DNA of 64,000 bases from Catellatospora citrea (lineage in GTDB: Bacteria; Actinomycetota; Actinomycetes; Mycobacteriales; Micromonosporaceae). Shown piece by piece: positions 42,877 to 49,775 of this stretch. Below the pieces are notes generated by a model. That model worked only from the letters and a program-made list of their open reading frames with translations. It was not told the origin of the DNA and made no database searches. The DNA lies in assembly GCF_003610235.1 (NCBI RefSeq), contig NZ_RAPR01000001.1, forward strand, positions 4,526,001 through 4,590,000, read 5' to 3'. Numbering within the stretch: the first letter of the stretch is position 1; each line of letters begins with the position of its first letter. Made by a program: the position numbers and the translations under genes.

Positions 42877-43968
42877 TCAGAAGGTCACTGTGGTTCCAGG
42901 GGGGAAGCCAGATCTCCCAGGTCGCTTGACTGTGATCGTCCTGGCTTTCTCCATCGGAGTTAGTGCCTGCTTTCGAATGTGCGCCTTGCGGTAGGGCGTC
43001 TCGACAAGCACGAATTCTTCAATCTGGGCGATGGTGACTGTGGTGTTCTTGAACCTGGAGGCCAGTGCGTTGCGCAGCGGCCCAGGAATGAGATCTTCTT
43101 CAGTGAAGAGGATGTCCTGCCCGGCGAGCCGATCAGAGAACCGGTACCCGCCACCAGGGTCGATTTTCCACATCGCATCCTTCATGATCTCCAAACCCTT
43201 CAGACTCCGCGTGCCGTAGAAGAGGTAGTAGATCGTGTTTCCGGTCTTGTTCTTCATCCCGAACGAACGTACGAAGCTGAACTTGCATACGTCTTTGAGC
43301 TGACGTTCGTAGAGGTCGTGAAGGAACTTCTCGCGCCCCTGCGCTGGTGCCTTGAGAAATTCTGTCGTCCCAAAGAGCCCTTTCAAGCAATCGTCAATGT
43401 TCTCCGCTGTCGCGAAACGAACAACCGGATTAACCATGTAGTTTACAAAGAGCTCGCATCGATCGAATGCCATTAGGTTGGCGAGTACCTCCATGGGGAG
43501 GCCAGACACGCCAAAGGGGTCTACGAAGGCGAATGTCGGTGCCAGGTTGGCTTTCTGGGTTGCGAGAGTCGCAAGGATCGAGCGCGCCGTGCCCTCAAAG
43601 TCGTCGTCAATGACGTCAAACTTGACGTTTTTGGGCCAAGGAGCACGGCGCTGCACTAGATCTTGGAGCTCGGCGCGCAAATTGTCCGCGCGACCCTTGT
43701 GCGGCTCACAGAAGATGAACAGGAATTCGCGTTGGGTCATACTCGGGAAATAGGAGTGATCGAGAAGCGTCTCTAGTGCGATCAACGGCGAGCCAGGCTG
43801 GCCCCCTTTGTACCGGCCCGGCCCCGCGAAGCCGTCGAGAAACACGATACGGCCGTTGTAGGTGGAAAGGATCGGGAACCAACCGCCGAGATAAGTCTTG
43901 AGTAGTTCATGTTTCGCCTGCGTGTGTGGGTCCATGTCCCAAACGGTGGTCCTTGGTGCGCCGCCCAT
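42877..43968 (-). CDS. tcmP: three-Cys-motif partner protein TcmP
   Basis: A 363-residue protein of the TcmP family, named for its regular pairing with three-cysteine Gp37/Gp68 proteins. The N-terminal half looks like a Rossmann methyltransferase: VFLDGFAGPGRYKGG near residue 43 (glycine loop), FIFCEPHKGRADNL (acidic loop) and FAFVDPFGVSGLP near residue 146 (in the DPPY-like position). The C-terminal third (TVTIAQIEEFVLVETPYRKAHIRKQAL) resembles a winged helix. ATG follows GAGGAGGGG. SAM binding and a nucleic acid or protein target are inference. Codon use is lower in GC than neighbours. It faces DUF5131 tail to tail. The family is seen in mobile DNA and has been suspected of defence or repair roles. 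Confidence 0.9.
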   Translation of the reverse strand: MGGAPRTTVWDMDPHTQAKHELLKTYLGGWFPILSTYNGRIVFLDGFAGPGRYKGGQPGSPLIALETLLDHSYFPSMTQREFLFIFCEPHKGRADNLRAELQDLVQRRAPWPKNVKFDVIDDDFEGTARSILATLATQKANLAPTFAFVDPFGVSGLPMEVLANLMAFDRCELFVNYMVNPVVRFATAENIDDCLKGLFGTTEFLKAPAQGREKFLHDLYERQLKDVCKFSFVRSFGMKNKTGNTIYYLFYGTRSLKGLEIMKDAMWKIDPGGGYRFSDRLAGQDILFTEEDLIPGPLRNALASRFKNTTVTIAQIEEFVLVETPYRKAHIRKQALTPMEKARTITVKRPGRSGFPPGTTVTF

Positions 43969-44076
43969 AACCCCTCCTCGATCACAGCACCGGGATCATA
44001 TAGGGAGTGGTCGGATCGGGCGCTTACCCGAATCGGGCGATTCCGGACATCTGACTGGAGGCTCGTGGACGAAATC

Positions 44077-44096
44077 TGGTCTCAGTTCTGGTCTCA
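44077..44096 (+). repeat. paired TGGTCTCA repeat, right end
   Basis: It is identical over 20 bases to 41497-41516 and in the same orientation, about 100 bases inside the right att repeat. Confidence 0.7.
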
Positions 44097-44195
44097 TTCA
44101 CCCACGTTCGCCGAATCGCGCCGTCGTTCGTCCCGGACGACGGAGACGCGCGCTCAGGTCACGATCTTGTTGGAGGAAAGATCGCTGACGCCTCC

Positions 44196-44249
44196 TAATA
44201 ACAAGGTCAACGGTTCGATACCGGCAGGCGGCTCTGGCAACGAAACCGC
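44196..44249 (+). repeat. attR-like partial tRNA-Thr copy
   Basis: This repeats the tRNA 3' half and the start of its terminator. Three changes (GATACCGGC versus GATTCCGTT) destroy T-stem pairing, and the 5' half of the tRNA is missing, so this is not a tRNA gene. A terminator-like hairpin continues to 44270. Confidence 0.85.
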
Positions 44250-44333
44250 CCCCGCACGGGGGGTGGTTTTAGTGCGCTTTGCGTCAGGCCTGGGCGGGTC
44301 TGCCGAGGGCAGCCGCACCAAGCGCCAAGATCG

Positions 44334-44359
44334 GCAACCTTTCCCCCGCCTCGGGCGTA
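44334..44359 (+). promoter_or_regulatory. ECF-type promoter of the first SigE operon
   Basis: GCAACCTTTCC (44334-44344) as -35 and CGTA (44356-44359) as -10 have ECF spacing, 32 bases before the sigma gene. The -35 block is identical over 11 bases to the one before the second sigma gene, suggesting auto- or cross-regulation. Confidence 0.6.
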
Positions 44360-44390
44360 TCTACCGCATGTTCATCACACGGGGCTGCTC

Positions 44391-44885
44391 GTGAGCCGGG
44401 CGGACGACTACGACGAGCTCTATCGGGCCTGCCGCGGGCGGCTCCTCGGCTACGTGTACGCGCTGACCGGTGACGTCACCGAGGCCCAGGACGCGGTCCA
44501 GGAGGCCTTCATCCGGGCCTGGCAGCGCTGGTCCACGGTGAGTGCGCACGAGAACCCTGAGGCCTGGCTGCGGGTCACCGCGACCCGGATCGCGATCAGC
44601 GGCTGGCGCCGGACCCGTAACCGTGCCCGCGCGCACGTGCGCCACGGTGCGCCGCTGGCCGTGCCCGGCCCCGACGGCGACACCGTGGACGTGGTCGCCG
44701 CGCTGCGCCGGTTGCCGGAGGAGCAGCGGGTGGCGCTGGCCCTGCACCACCTGGTCGGCATGGCGATCAAGGACATCGCCGCCGAGACCGGGGCACCCGT
44801 CGGCACGGTGAAGGCACGGCTGTCGCGGGGGCGGGTCGCGCTCGCGGGTCTGCTCGGCACGGAACTGGAGGTCCGCGATGTCTGA
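44391..44885 (+). CDS. SigE-family ECF RNA polymerase sigma factor
   Basis: A 164-residue group 4 sigma factor. Region 2 is DDYDELYRACRGRLLGYVYALTGDVTEAQDAVQEAFIRAW with the usual DAVQEAF core, and region 4 is LRRLPEEQRVALALHHLVGMAIKDIAAETGAPVGTVKARLSRGR. A GTG start lies 32 bases after an ECF-type promoter. It is followed, with an 8-base overlap, by a membrane-anchored partner likely to be its anti-sigma factor. It is the first chromosomal gene to the right of the island, so its promoter lies immediately beyond attR. Confidence 0.93.
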   Translation: MSRADDYDELYRACRGRLLGYVYALTGDVTEAQDAVQEAFIRAWQRWSTVSAHENPEAWLRVTATRIAISGWRRTRNRARAHVRHGAPLAVPGPDGDTVDVVAALRRLPEEQRVALALHHLVGMAIKDIAAETGAPVGTVKARLSRGRVALAGLLGTELEVRDV

Positions 44886-45792
44886 CCACGTCGACCAGCT
44901 CGTCGACCGCGTCGCGGCCGAGCTGACCGCGGTGCGCTGGGCCGACCCGGAGCGGCTTCGGGCCACCGCGCGGCGACGTACGCTGCGCACCGTGCTGGCC
45001 GTCCCGGTGGTGCTGGTGGTGCTGGTGGCCGGGGTGTGGACCGCCGCCGGCACCGGACCCGGCGCGCCGGTGCCGGACGTCGCCGCGAGCGCGACCGGGC
45101 CGGTCGTCACGGCCTCGCCCTCGCCGACGGCTGCGCCCTCGCCGGCGCCTTCGGCCGCCACACCGTCCGGCGACCCGTCACCGCTGCTGATCCCGGTTGA
45201 GGCACTGCTGCAGGCCGAGGATGTCGGGTCCGACGCGATCATCGAGAACCAGCTCGTGTTCTCGCCCGGCGAGCAGGGCTTGATTCTCGGCGACGACACC
45301 TGTCCGGCGTACGGCGGTCTGAAGATCGTCGCTTCGCTGCGGTACACCGCGATGCGGACCCACACGGTGGTCACCGGGGATCCCCGCGACGCCGACAGCG
45401 ACCGGGTCTTCGTGGACACGCGCCGGTATACGGCCAAGGATGCGGCGCAGGTCCTCGCGGACGCGCGCCGATTCGTGCGTGCCTGTCGGTCCTACCGCGC
45501 CGGCACCGAGGCGAACACCGACCTGAACCCAGCGCACGCCGAGGCCAGCTGGAGCGTGCTGGCAGAGGGGTTCGCGGGTGACGAGTCGGTGCTCGTCCGC
45601 CGTCGGTACGTCTCCGTGCTGGACAGCACCGGGGAGTCGGCCGGGCAGGGCGGCACTGCGCTGTACGCCCTGATCCGGATGCGGGACGTGATCACGGTCC
45701 TCTACCTGGAGAAGGACCAACCGGAGCGGCTCGAGGCACTGTCGGCGAAGGCCGCGGCGCGGCTGTGCGTGATGGTGCCGCGCTGCCGCTGA
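44878..45792 (+). CDS. membrane-anchored partner of SigE-type sigma (putative anti-sigma)
   Basis: A 304-residue protein with a cytoplasmic N-terminus of about 40 residues (VDQLVDRVAAELTAVRWADPERLRATARRR), one membrane helix (TVLAVPVVLVVLVAGVW), a Pro/Ser/Ala linker (SPSPTAAPSPAPS) and an outer domain of about 200 residues with cysteine pairs (DDTCPAYGG, RACRSYR, RLCVMVPRC). The layout and coupling to the sigma gene suggest a sensor/anti-sigma factor. The cytoplasmic part lacks a zinc HxxxCxxC motif, so assignment rests on context. Confidence 0.8.
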   Translation: MSDHVDQLVDRVAAELTAVRWADPERLRATARRRTLRTVLAVPVVLVVLVAGVWTAAGTGPGAPVPDVAASATGPVVTASPSPTAAPSPAPSAATPSGDPSPLLIPVEALLQAEDVGSDAIIENQLVFSPGEQGLILGDDTCPAYGGLKIVASLRYTAMRTHTVVTGDPRDADSDRVFVDTRRYTAKDAAQVLADARRFVRACRSYRAGTEANTDLNPAHAEASWSVLAEGFAGDESVLVRRRYVSVLDSTGESAGQGGTALYALIRMRDVITVLYLEKDQPERLEALSAKAAARLCVMVPRCR

Positions 45793-45807
45793 CCGGCGGT
45801 CGGAATG

Positions 45808-45844
45808 CCTTCGGGGCGGGTGCCGGAAGCGCCCGCCCCGAAGG
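45808..45844. terminator. bidirectional terminator between convergent genes
   Basis: A 13-bp perfect stem (45808-45820 with 45832-45844) extends inward with one G-T pair. It lies between the sigma partner gene and the convergent LPVTG gene. Confidence 0.82.
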
Positions 45845-45882
45845 TCCGAGAGATGATCAGACCGGTCCGGTGTCGGGCGTCG

Positions 45883-46695
45883 TCACGCCCGGCGGCGGCG
45901 GGCGAGCACGACTCCGGCCACGCCACAGACGACCAGGGACGCACCCACGATCAGCAGAACCATGGTGTTCGTGCCGGTGACGGGCAGCGTGGGTCCGCCG
46001 GGTGTCACCGTCTGCGCGGGAGTCGGCGTCGAAGCCGGAGTCGGCGTCGGCGTCGGCGTGACCGTCACCTGGTCCTTGTCGTGCGCGGCAAGCCATCCGC
46101 TGCACAGGAAGACGCGCAGGTCCTCGAAGGTGCCCGCCAGTGCGGCCGTCGCGGCCTTGCCGACCTCGGGTCCGCCGGTGCTCTTGGCCTCGGTGACGAG
46201 GTCGCGGTAGTCCTGCGCACGTGCCGTGTGCTGGCCGTCGTTGAGGTAACCGAGCAGGGCCCCGATGGAGCCGTCGTCGAGCACCTTGTTCACGGCTTCC
46301 TTGAGGTGAGGGCCGGCCGCGTTGATGGTCTGGACCGTCAGGATCCGCACGTCCGTGTGCCACACGGGCTGTGCCCGGGACTTGAGGAAGTTGCGGGTGT
46401 CCTGCTCCGGGCCGTCCTTCTTGCCGTCCAGCGCGTCCTGCGCCACTCCGGGCAGCTGGGCGTAGACGCCCTTGCTCGCGGCGAGGATCTGGTTCACCTT
46501 GACCCGTACCTCGCTGTCGGTCATGGCGTCGACGTCGACGTCGAGCAACGGCCGCAGGTCGGGATAGGACACCGGCTGGCCGAGCCTGCAAGCCTGGCTG
46601 AGACCGATCTGGGCCGGCTCGGCGGCGGCCGCCGGCACTGCCGGTGCCAGCCATGCCAGGGCCGCGACGGCCCCGGCCAGTACTTTCCAACGCAT
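45883..46695 (-). CDS. ALF-repeat LPVTG sortase-anchored protein
   Basis: A 270-residue surface protein. The signal peptide is residues 1 to about 28 (MRWKVLAGAVAALAWLAPAVPAAAA). The body contains ALF-type repeats (FLKSRAQPVWHTDVRILTVQ, AVNKVLDDGSIGALLGYLNDGQ, RDLVTEAKSTGGPEVGKAATAALAGTFEDLRVFL). A TPTPTPT linker, LPVTG, a hydrophobic helix and RRRR end the protein, so sortase should link it to peptidoglycan. ATG 46695 follows GGGGAGG at about 9 nt. It sits between two sigma operons that may respond to the envelope. Confidence 0.87.
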   Translation of the reverse strand: MRWKVLAGAVAALAWLAPAVPAAAAEPAQIGLSQACRLGQPVSYPDLRPLLDVDVDAMTDSEVRVKVNQILAASKGVYAQLPGVAQDALDGKKDGPEQDTRNFLKSRAQPVWHTDVRILTVQTINAAGPHLKEAVNKVLDDGSIGALLGYLNDGQHTARAQDYRDLVTEAKSTGGPEVGKAATAALAGTFEDLRVFLCSGWLAAHDKDQVTVTPTPTPTPASTPTPAQTVTPGGPTLPVTGTNTMVLLIVGASLVVCGVAGVVLARRRRA

Positions 46696-46775
46696 GACGA
46701 TGGCCTCCCCGTGATCAACCAAAGGGGTCACCTTAGATCGACCCGTCCTCATCGGGCAATCGGCTTGTCAGGTCG

Positions 46776-46809
46776 GGCGGCGCCCTCCCTCGGCGGTGAG
46801 GGCGCCGCC
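46776..46809 (-). terminator. terminator after the second sigma operon
   Basis: A perfect 12-bp stem (46776-46787 with 46798-46809), 10-nt loop, 50 bases beyond the stop of the membrane partner gene. Confidence 0.8.
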
Positions 46810-46858
46810 ACGGTGACCGGGTGGTCCTGATGCCGCGGGAGACCGGCGCGGAGCAGTC

Positions 46859-48061
46859 TCAGCAGCGCCACTGCTGAGGGACGCTCTTGCGTCCGTCGAA
46901 CGAGTCGCCGAAGATCGTGCCGTCGTCGGCGAGCGCCCTGGCCGTGGCCTCGCCGCCGGCGACGACGGTGGGCAGCGTGAGGGTCACGCCATCGACGAGC
47001 ACGGTCCCCACCGGGGCGCCGTTGATGACCCGGCCGGAGGAGTTCACGAACACGCCCAGCCCCGATGTGACCTCCTTCGCCGCACCGGTGCGCAGGTTCC
47101 ACAGCATCACCACGGGATCGCTCTGGGTGTCGCGCCAGGCGCCGCCGGTCACCCAGTCGCCGCGTGCGGCGATCGCGTTGGCGGTTCCACCGCCGGGGAC
47201 GGCCAGCTTCCGGCCCTGGCCCTGCTGATCCCACAGGTATGCGTCCTGGACGAAGCCGTCGCTGTTGCTGATTCCGCCGAAGATCATGCCGTCGTCGGTG
47301 ATGCCCTGCACGTTGGCGCCCACGGGCAGGGGGACGATCACCGGAGTGTCGGAGCCCGCCTTCCACAGCGCGGTGACCGTGCGCGACATGTCGTCCTGGG
47401 CGTCGGCCGGCTTCGCGTTCATCACGACGTCGCCGGACGCGTTGACGTCCGGTTGCGGATACAGCCACGGCTTGCCGGTGGGCGCCCGCAACGTGGTGAC
47501 GGTGCCCGCCTGATACCGGTAGGCGCGCCGGTCGGTCAGTCCGGCGATGCCGACGACCACGCCGTGCTCGTTGATCGCGTCGATGCTCGCGGTCGTCGGA
47601 TCGATGGACAGGACCTTCGGCACCCCGTCGGTCCACAGGATCGGCACGAAGTTCTGGCCGATGACCGCGTGCCCGCCGATGTATCGCCCGGTCGGGTCCG
47701 CCGCGTTCACCTCCACGCCGTGGAATTTCGGGTTGGCCTGCCAGGCCTGGTGTTCCGGCGGCATCGCCAGCGCGGTCACCGAGCACGCGATCGGGCTGTG
47801 CGACGGGCTCGGCACGGCCGTGGCGCTCGGCGCGGCCGTCCCCGTGGCGGGATCGGGTTGCTGCCCCCGGCCGGGTGAACTGATGATCAGTGGCACGGTG
47901 ACCGCCGCGGCCACGGCGACCGCGAGGGTGCTGCCGACCCCGGCCAGCCTGCGGCGGCGGACCCTGCGCCGCCCGTTGCGGAGCACCTGCCCGGTGTCGA
48001 CGCGGGTGGGCGGCACGTCGGCCTCGGCGAGCAGCGTGCGGAACTCGTTCTCGTCGAACAT
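46859..48061 (-). CDS. membrane-anchored beta-propeller-like sigma partner
   Basis: A 400-residue protein. A cytoplasmic N-terminus (FDENEFRTLLAEADVPPTRVDTGQVLRNGRRR) matches the short N-terminal segment common in SigE-associated proteins, and one membrane helix follows (LAVAVAAAVTVPLII). The outer part carries repeated blades with GxxxAINExGxVVG-type motifs (DAINEHGVVVGIAG, QGITDDGMIFGGIS, RALADDGTIFGDS), as in HAF-repeat or beta-propeller proteins. It starts 3 bases after the sigma stop, so it is a likely sensor/anti-sigma. Sigma inhibition is inferred from context. Confidence 0.82.
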   Translation of the reverse strand: MFDENEFRTLLAEADVPPTRVDTGQVLRNGRRRVRRRRLAGVGSTLAVAVAAAVTVPLIISSPGRGQQPDPATGTAAPSATAVPSPSHSPIACSVTALAMPPEHQAWQANPKFHGVEVNAADPTGRYIGGHAVIGQNFVPILWTDGVPKVLSIDPTTASIDAINEHGVVVGIAGLTDRRAYRYQAGTVTTLRAPTGKPWLYPQPDVNASGDVVMNAKPADAQDDMSRTVTALWKAGSDTPVIVPLPVGANVQGITDDGMIFGGISNSDGFVQDAYLWDQQGQGRKLAVPGGGTANAIAARGDWVTGGAWRDTQSDPVVMLWNLRTGAAKEVTSGLGVFVNSSGRVINGAPVGTVLVDGVTLTLPTVVAGGEATARALADDGTIFGDSFDGRKSVPQQWRC

Positions 48062-48063
48062 GA

Positions 48064-48582
48064 TCAGTGACCTCTTCGGTGTGTCGCGCCGGCCGGCTCG
48101 GGCACGGCCAGGATGGTGCGCAGCGTGGCCAGCCCTCGCGAGCTCTGGCTCTTGACGTTGCCGGCGGAGCAGCCGAGCGCCTGAGCGGTCGCCTCGACCG
48201 ACAGGTCGCTGAAGTACCGGAGCACCAGGACCGCGCGCTGCCCCGGGGGCAGTTGCTGGAGTGCGGCGATCAGCGAACTGCGCTGCTCGACGCTGTCGTC
48301 GGCCGGGTGCGACCGTTCGGGCACGGTCTCGCGCAGCAGCACCCGGGCCCAGCGCGACCGCTTCAGGTCCAGGAAGCGTCGGGTCATGATCCGGTACACG
48401 TACCCGTCGAGGTTCTCGGCCGATCTCGCGTGCCGCCACCTGCCGTACAGAGAAAGGAGCGTGGCCTGTACGACGTCGTCGGCCGTGTGGGTGTCTCCGC
48501 ACAGGAAGTACGCGGTGCGGTGCAGCCGGACCAGGCGTGCCGACACGTACTCGGCGAAGTCGTCATCGGATTCTTGCGACAT
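48064..48582 (-). CDS. SigE-family ECF RNA polymerase sigma factor
   Basis: A 172-residue group 4 sigma factor. Region 2 is LVRLHRTAYFLCGDTHTADDVVQATLLSLYGRW and region 4 is LQQLPPGQRAVLVLRYFSDLSVEATAQALGCSAGNVKSQSSRGLATL. ATG 48582 is chosen because GGAGGA lies 6-7 nt upstream; the frame continues to 48642 without a ribosome site. GCAACCTTTCC upstream matches the element before the first SigE gene. It is the head of a two-gene operon with the propeller-like membrane protein. Confidence 0.92.
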   Translation of the reverse strand: MSQESDDDFAEYVSARLVRLHRTAYFLCGDTHTADDVVQATLLSLYGRWRHARSAENLDGYVYRIMTRRFLDLKRSRWARVLLRETVPERSHPADDSVEQRSSLIAALQQLPPGQRAVLVLRYFSDLSVEATAQALGCSAGNVKSQSSRGLATLRTILAVPEPAGATHRRGH

Positions 48583-48613
48583 CCGTCTTCCTCCAAACTT
48601 CTGTCGCCCTGTC

Positions 48614-48640
48614 ATCGGCTGTCCCGGACGGAAAGGTTGC
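48614..48640 (-). promoter_or_regulatory. ECF-type promoter of the second SigE operon
   Basis: On the minus strand, GCAACCTTTCC (48640-48630) is followed by CGAT (48617-48614) at near-equal spacing to the first operon. The -35 block is identical to that at 44334-44344; the -10 is less well matched. Confidence 0.5.
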
Positions 48641-48663
48641 ACGGGACCGCCGGATACGGCGAA

Positions 48664-48691
48664 CGGCCCCGGATCGACTGATCCGGGGCCG
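48664..48691 (-). terminator. terminator after the methyltransferase gene
   Basis: A perfect 12-bp stem (48664-48675 with 48680-48691), GACT loop, 16 bases past the stop codon. Confidence 0.82.
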
Positions 48692-48706
48692 CGGCGTTCG
48701 GGTTGT

Positions 48707-49669
48707 TCACTGGGGTGGGACGAAGTCCCAGAACGCCCCGTGGCGGTGGTAGGTGTGGTCGCAGCGGGTGCAGGTCGCGGTCGAGGTCGTCCAGTTCAGC
48801 CGGGTCACGCACACCGGGCAGACCATGCGCCGGGCCAGGCCGGCCAGCTCGGGCGGCAGGTCCACGGTGTGCCCGCCCGGCCGGTCGTACGCCGGCTGCG
48901 CGGGATCGTGGCGCCGGGCGACCAGGAACTGGCTGGGCCCCCACCAGCCCCTGCCCCAGGTCTGCGCGACCACCTCCATGCCGTGCACGAAGGGCCGGGC
49001 CAGCTTGTTCGCGCGCGGGGCGACCTTCTCCCACTGCCGGAAGTTGTTCACGCTCGCGCCCAGCGAGGTGCGCCAGCCCAGGTCGCCGAGCCGGTCGCGG
49101 ACCGCGCCCAGCTGGAAGTTCCAGAACTGCTCCTCGACGCCCATGGCGACCGGGGCCGGGCTGCGCACCTCGCGCAGTTGCCCGCAGCGCAGGCCCCGGG
49201 CCAGGCCCAGCACGTGGTGCTTGATCGGCACGTCGACCAGCCAGCGGCCGCCGACGGTGCGGCTCATCTCGGTCAGGCCGCGGTTCACCTCGGACAGGTG
49301 GTGCAGCACCCGGACCACCATGCCCGCGTCGAACGCGAAGTCCCGGAACGGGATGCGGTAGAGGTCGGCGCGCACCAGGTGCAGCTTGCCGGTGGCGACC
49401 TCGGCGGCGTGGCGCTCGCCGGCGTTGCGCAGGTTGGTCGCCGAGAAATCCATGATCACGGCGTGCTCGGCGCGGGCGAGGTAGTGCCCCGCGTTGCGGC
49501 CGAACGCCCCGCCGAAGTCGGCGAACCAGGTCGGCCGGCCCAGCTTCGGCACCAGCCGCCGCAGCACCCGCTGCTCGGCCCAGAGTTCGTAGTCCCGGCC
49601 CGACCAGTATTCGCGGTAGTCGTAGCCGTTTGCGTCGTAGTCGATGACCTCGACGGGTGTGGTCTGCAT
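48707..49669 (-). CDS. SAM-dependent methyltransferase with zinc-ribbon tail
   Basis: A 320-residue class I methyltransferase. Motif I is WFADFGGAFGRNAGHYL, motif II region is HAVIMDFSATNL, then LYRIPFRDFAFDAGMVVRVLHHL as motifs III-IV of the UbiE/COQ5-like group. The C-terminal 50 residues hold CPVC and CTRC pairs spaced like a Trm112-type zinc ribbon. The substrate is not known; a lipid or quinone-like small molecule is possible. ATG 49669 has no clear ribosome site. It is unrelated in sequence to the neighbouring sigma operon and has its own terminator. Confidence 0.88.
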   Translation of the reverse strand: MQTTPVEVIDYDANGYDYREYWSGRDYELWAEQRVLRRLVPKLGRPTWFADFGGAFGRNAGHYLARAEHAVIMDFSATNLRNAGERHAAEVATGKLHLVRADLYRIPFRDFAFDAGMVVRVLHHLSEVNRGLTEMSRTVGGRWLVDVPIKHHVLGLARGLRCGQLREVRSPAPVAMGVEEQFWNFQLGAVRDRLGDLGWRTSLGASVNNFRQWEKVAPRANKLARPFVHGMEVVAQTWGRGWWGPSQFLVARRHDPAQPAYDRPGGHTVDLPPELAGLARRMVCPVCVTRLNWTTSTATCTRCDHTYHRHGAFWDFVPPQ

Positions 49670-49775
49670 GGCGACCGCTCCGTTCCGCCTCGCGAATTGC
49701 CCCAATAGGGAGGCTAATCCACCAAGCTGCAAGAAAAGGAGCGAATGGGCAGAAACTATTCGAGGTTTGCATCGT

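Larger units (their letters stand above)
41375..44249. mobile_element. 2.9-kb genomic island at tRNA-Thr, integrase-less
   Basis: The island is bounded by direct repeats of the tRNA-Thr 3' half plus start of its terminator (41375-41428 and 44196-44249, 51 of 54 identical). Its coding DNA has clearly lower GC and AT-richer third positions than flanking genes (for example TTTGCAGCC and TATTTGTC runs). The content is a truncated HAD gene, DUF5131 and TcmP genes, a LexA box and paired TGGTCTCA repeats at both ends. No integrase or recombination directionality gene is present, so it is a remnant, a satellite mobilised in trans, or a deletion product. Confidence 0.85.

Noticed and set aside
44196..44249. 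Second tRNA-Thr gene
   Set aside because: Only the 3' half is present and T-stem pairing is lost; it is the att repeat.
43909..44394. 161-codon frame across the right att site
   Set aside because: It reads through the TGGTCTCA repeat and the tRNA fragment with no conserved domain and no suitable start.
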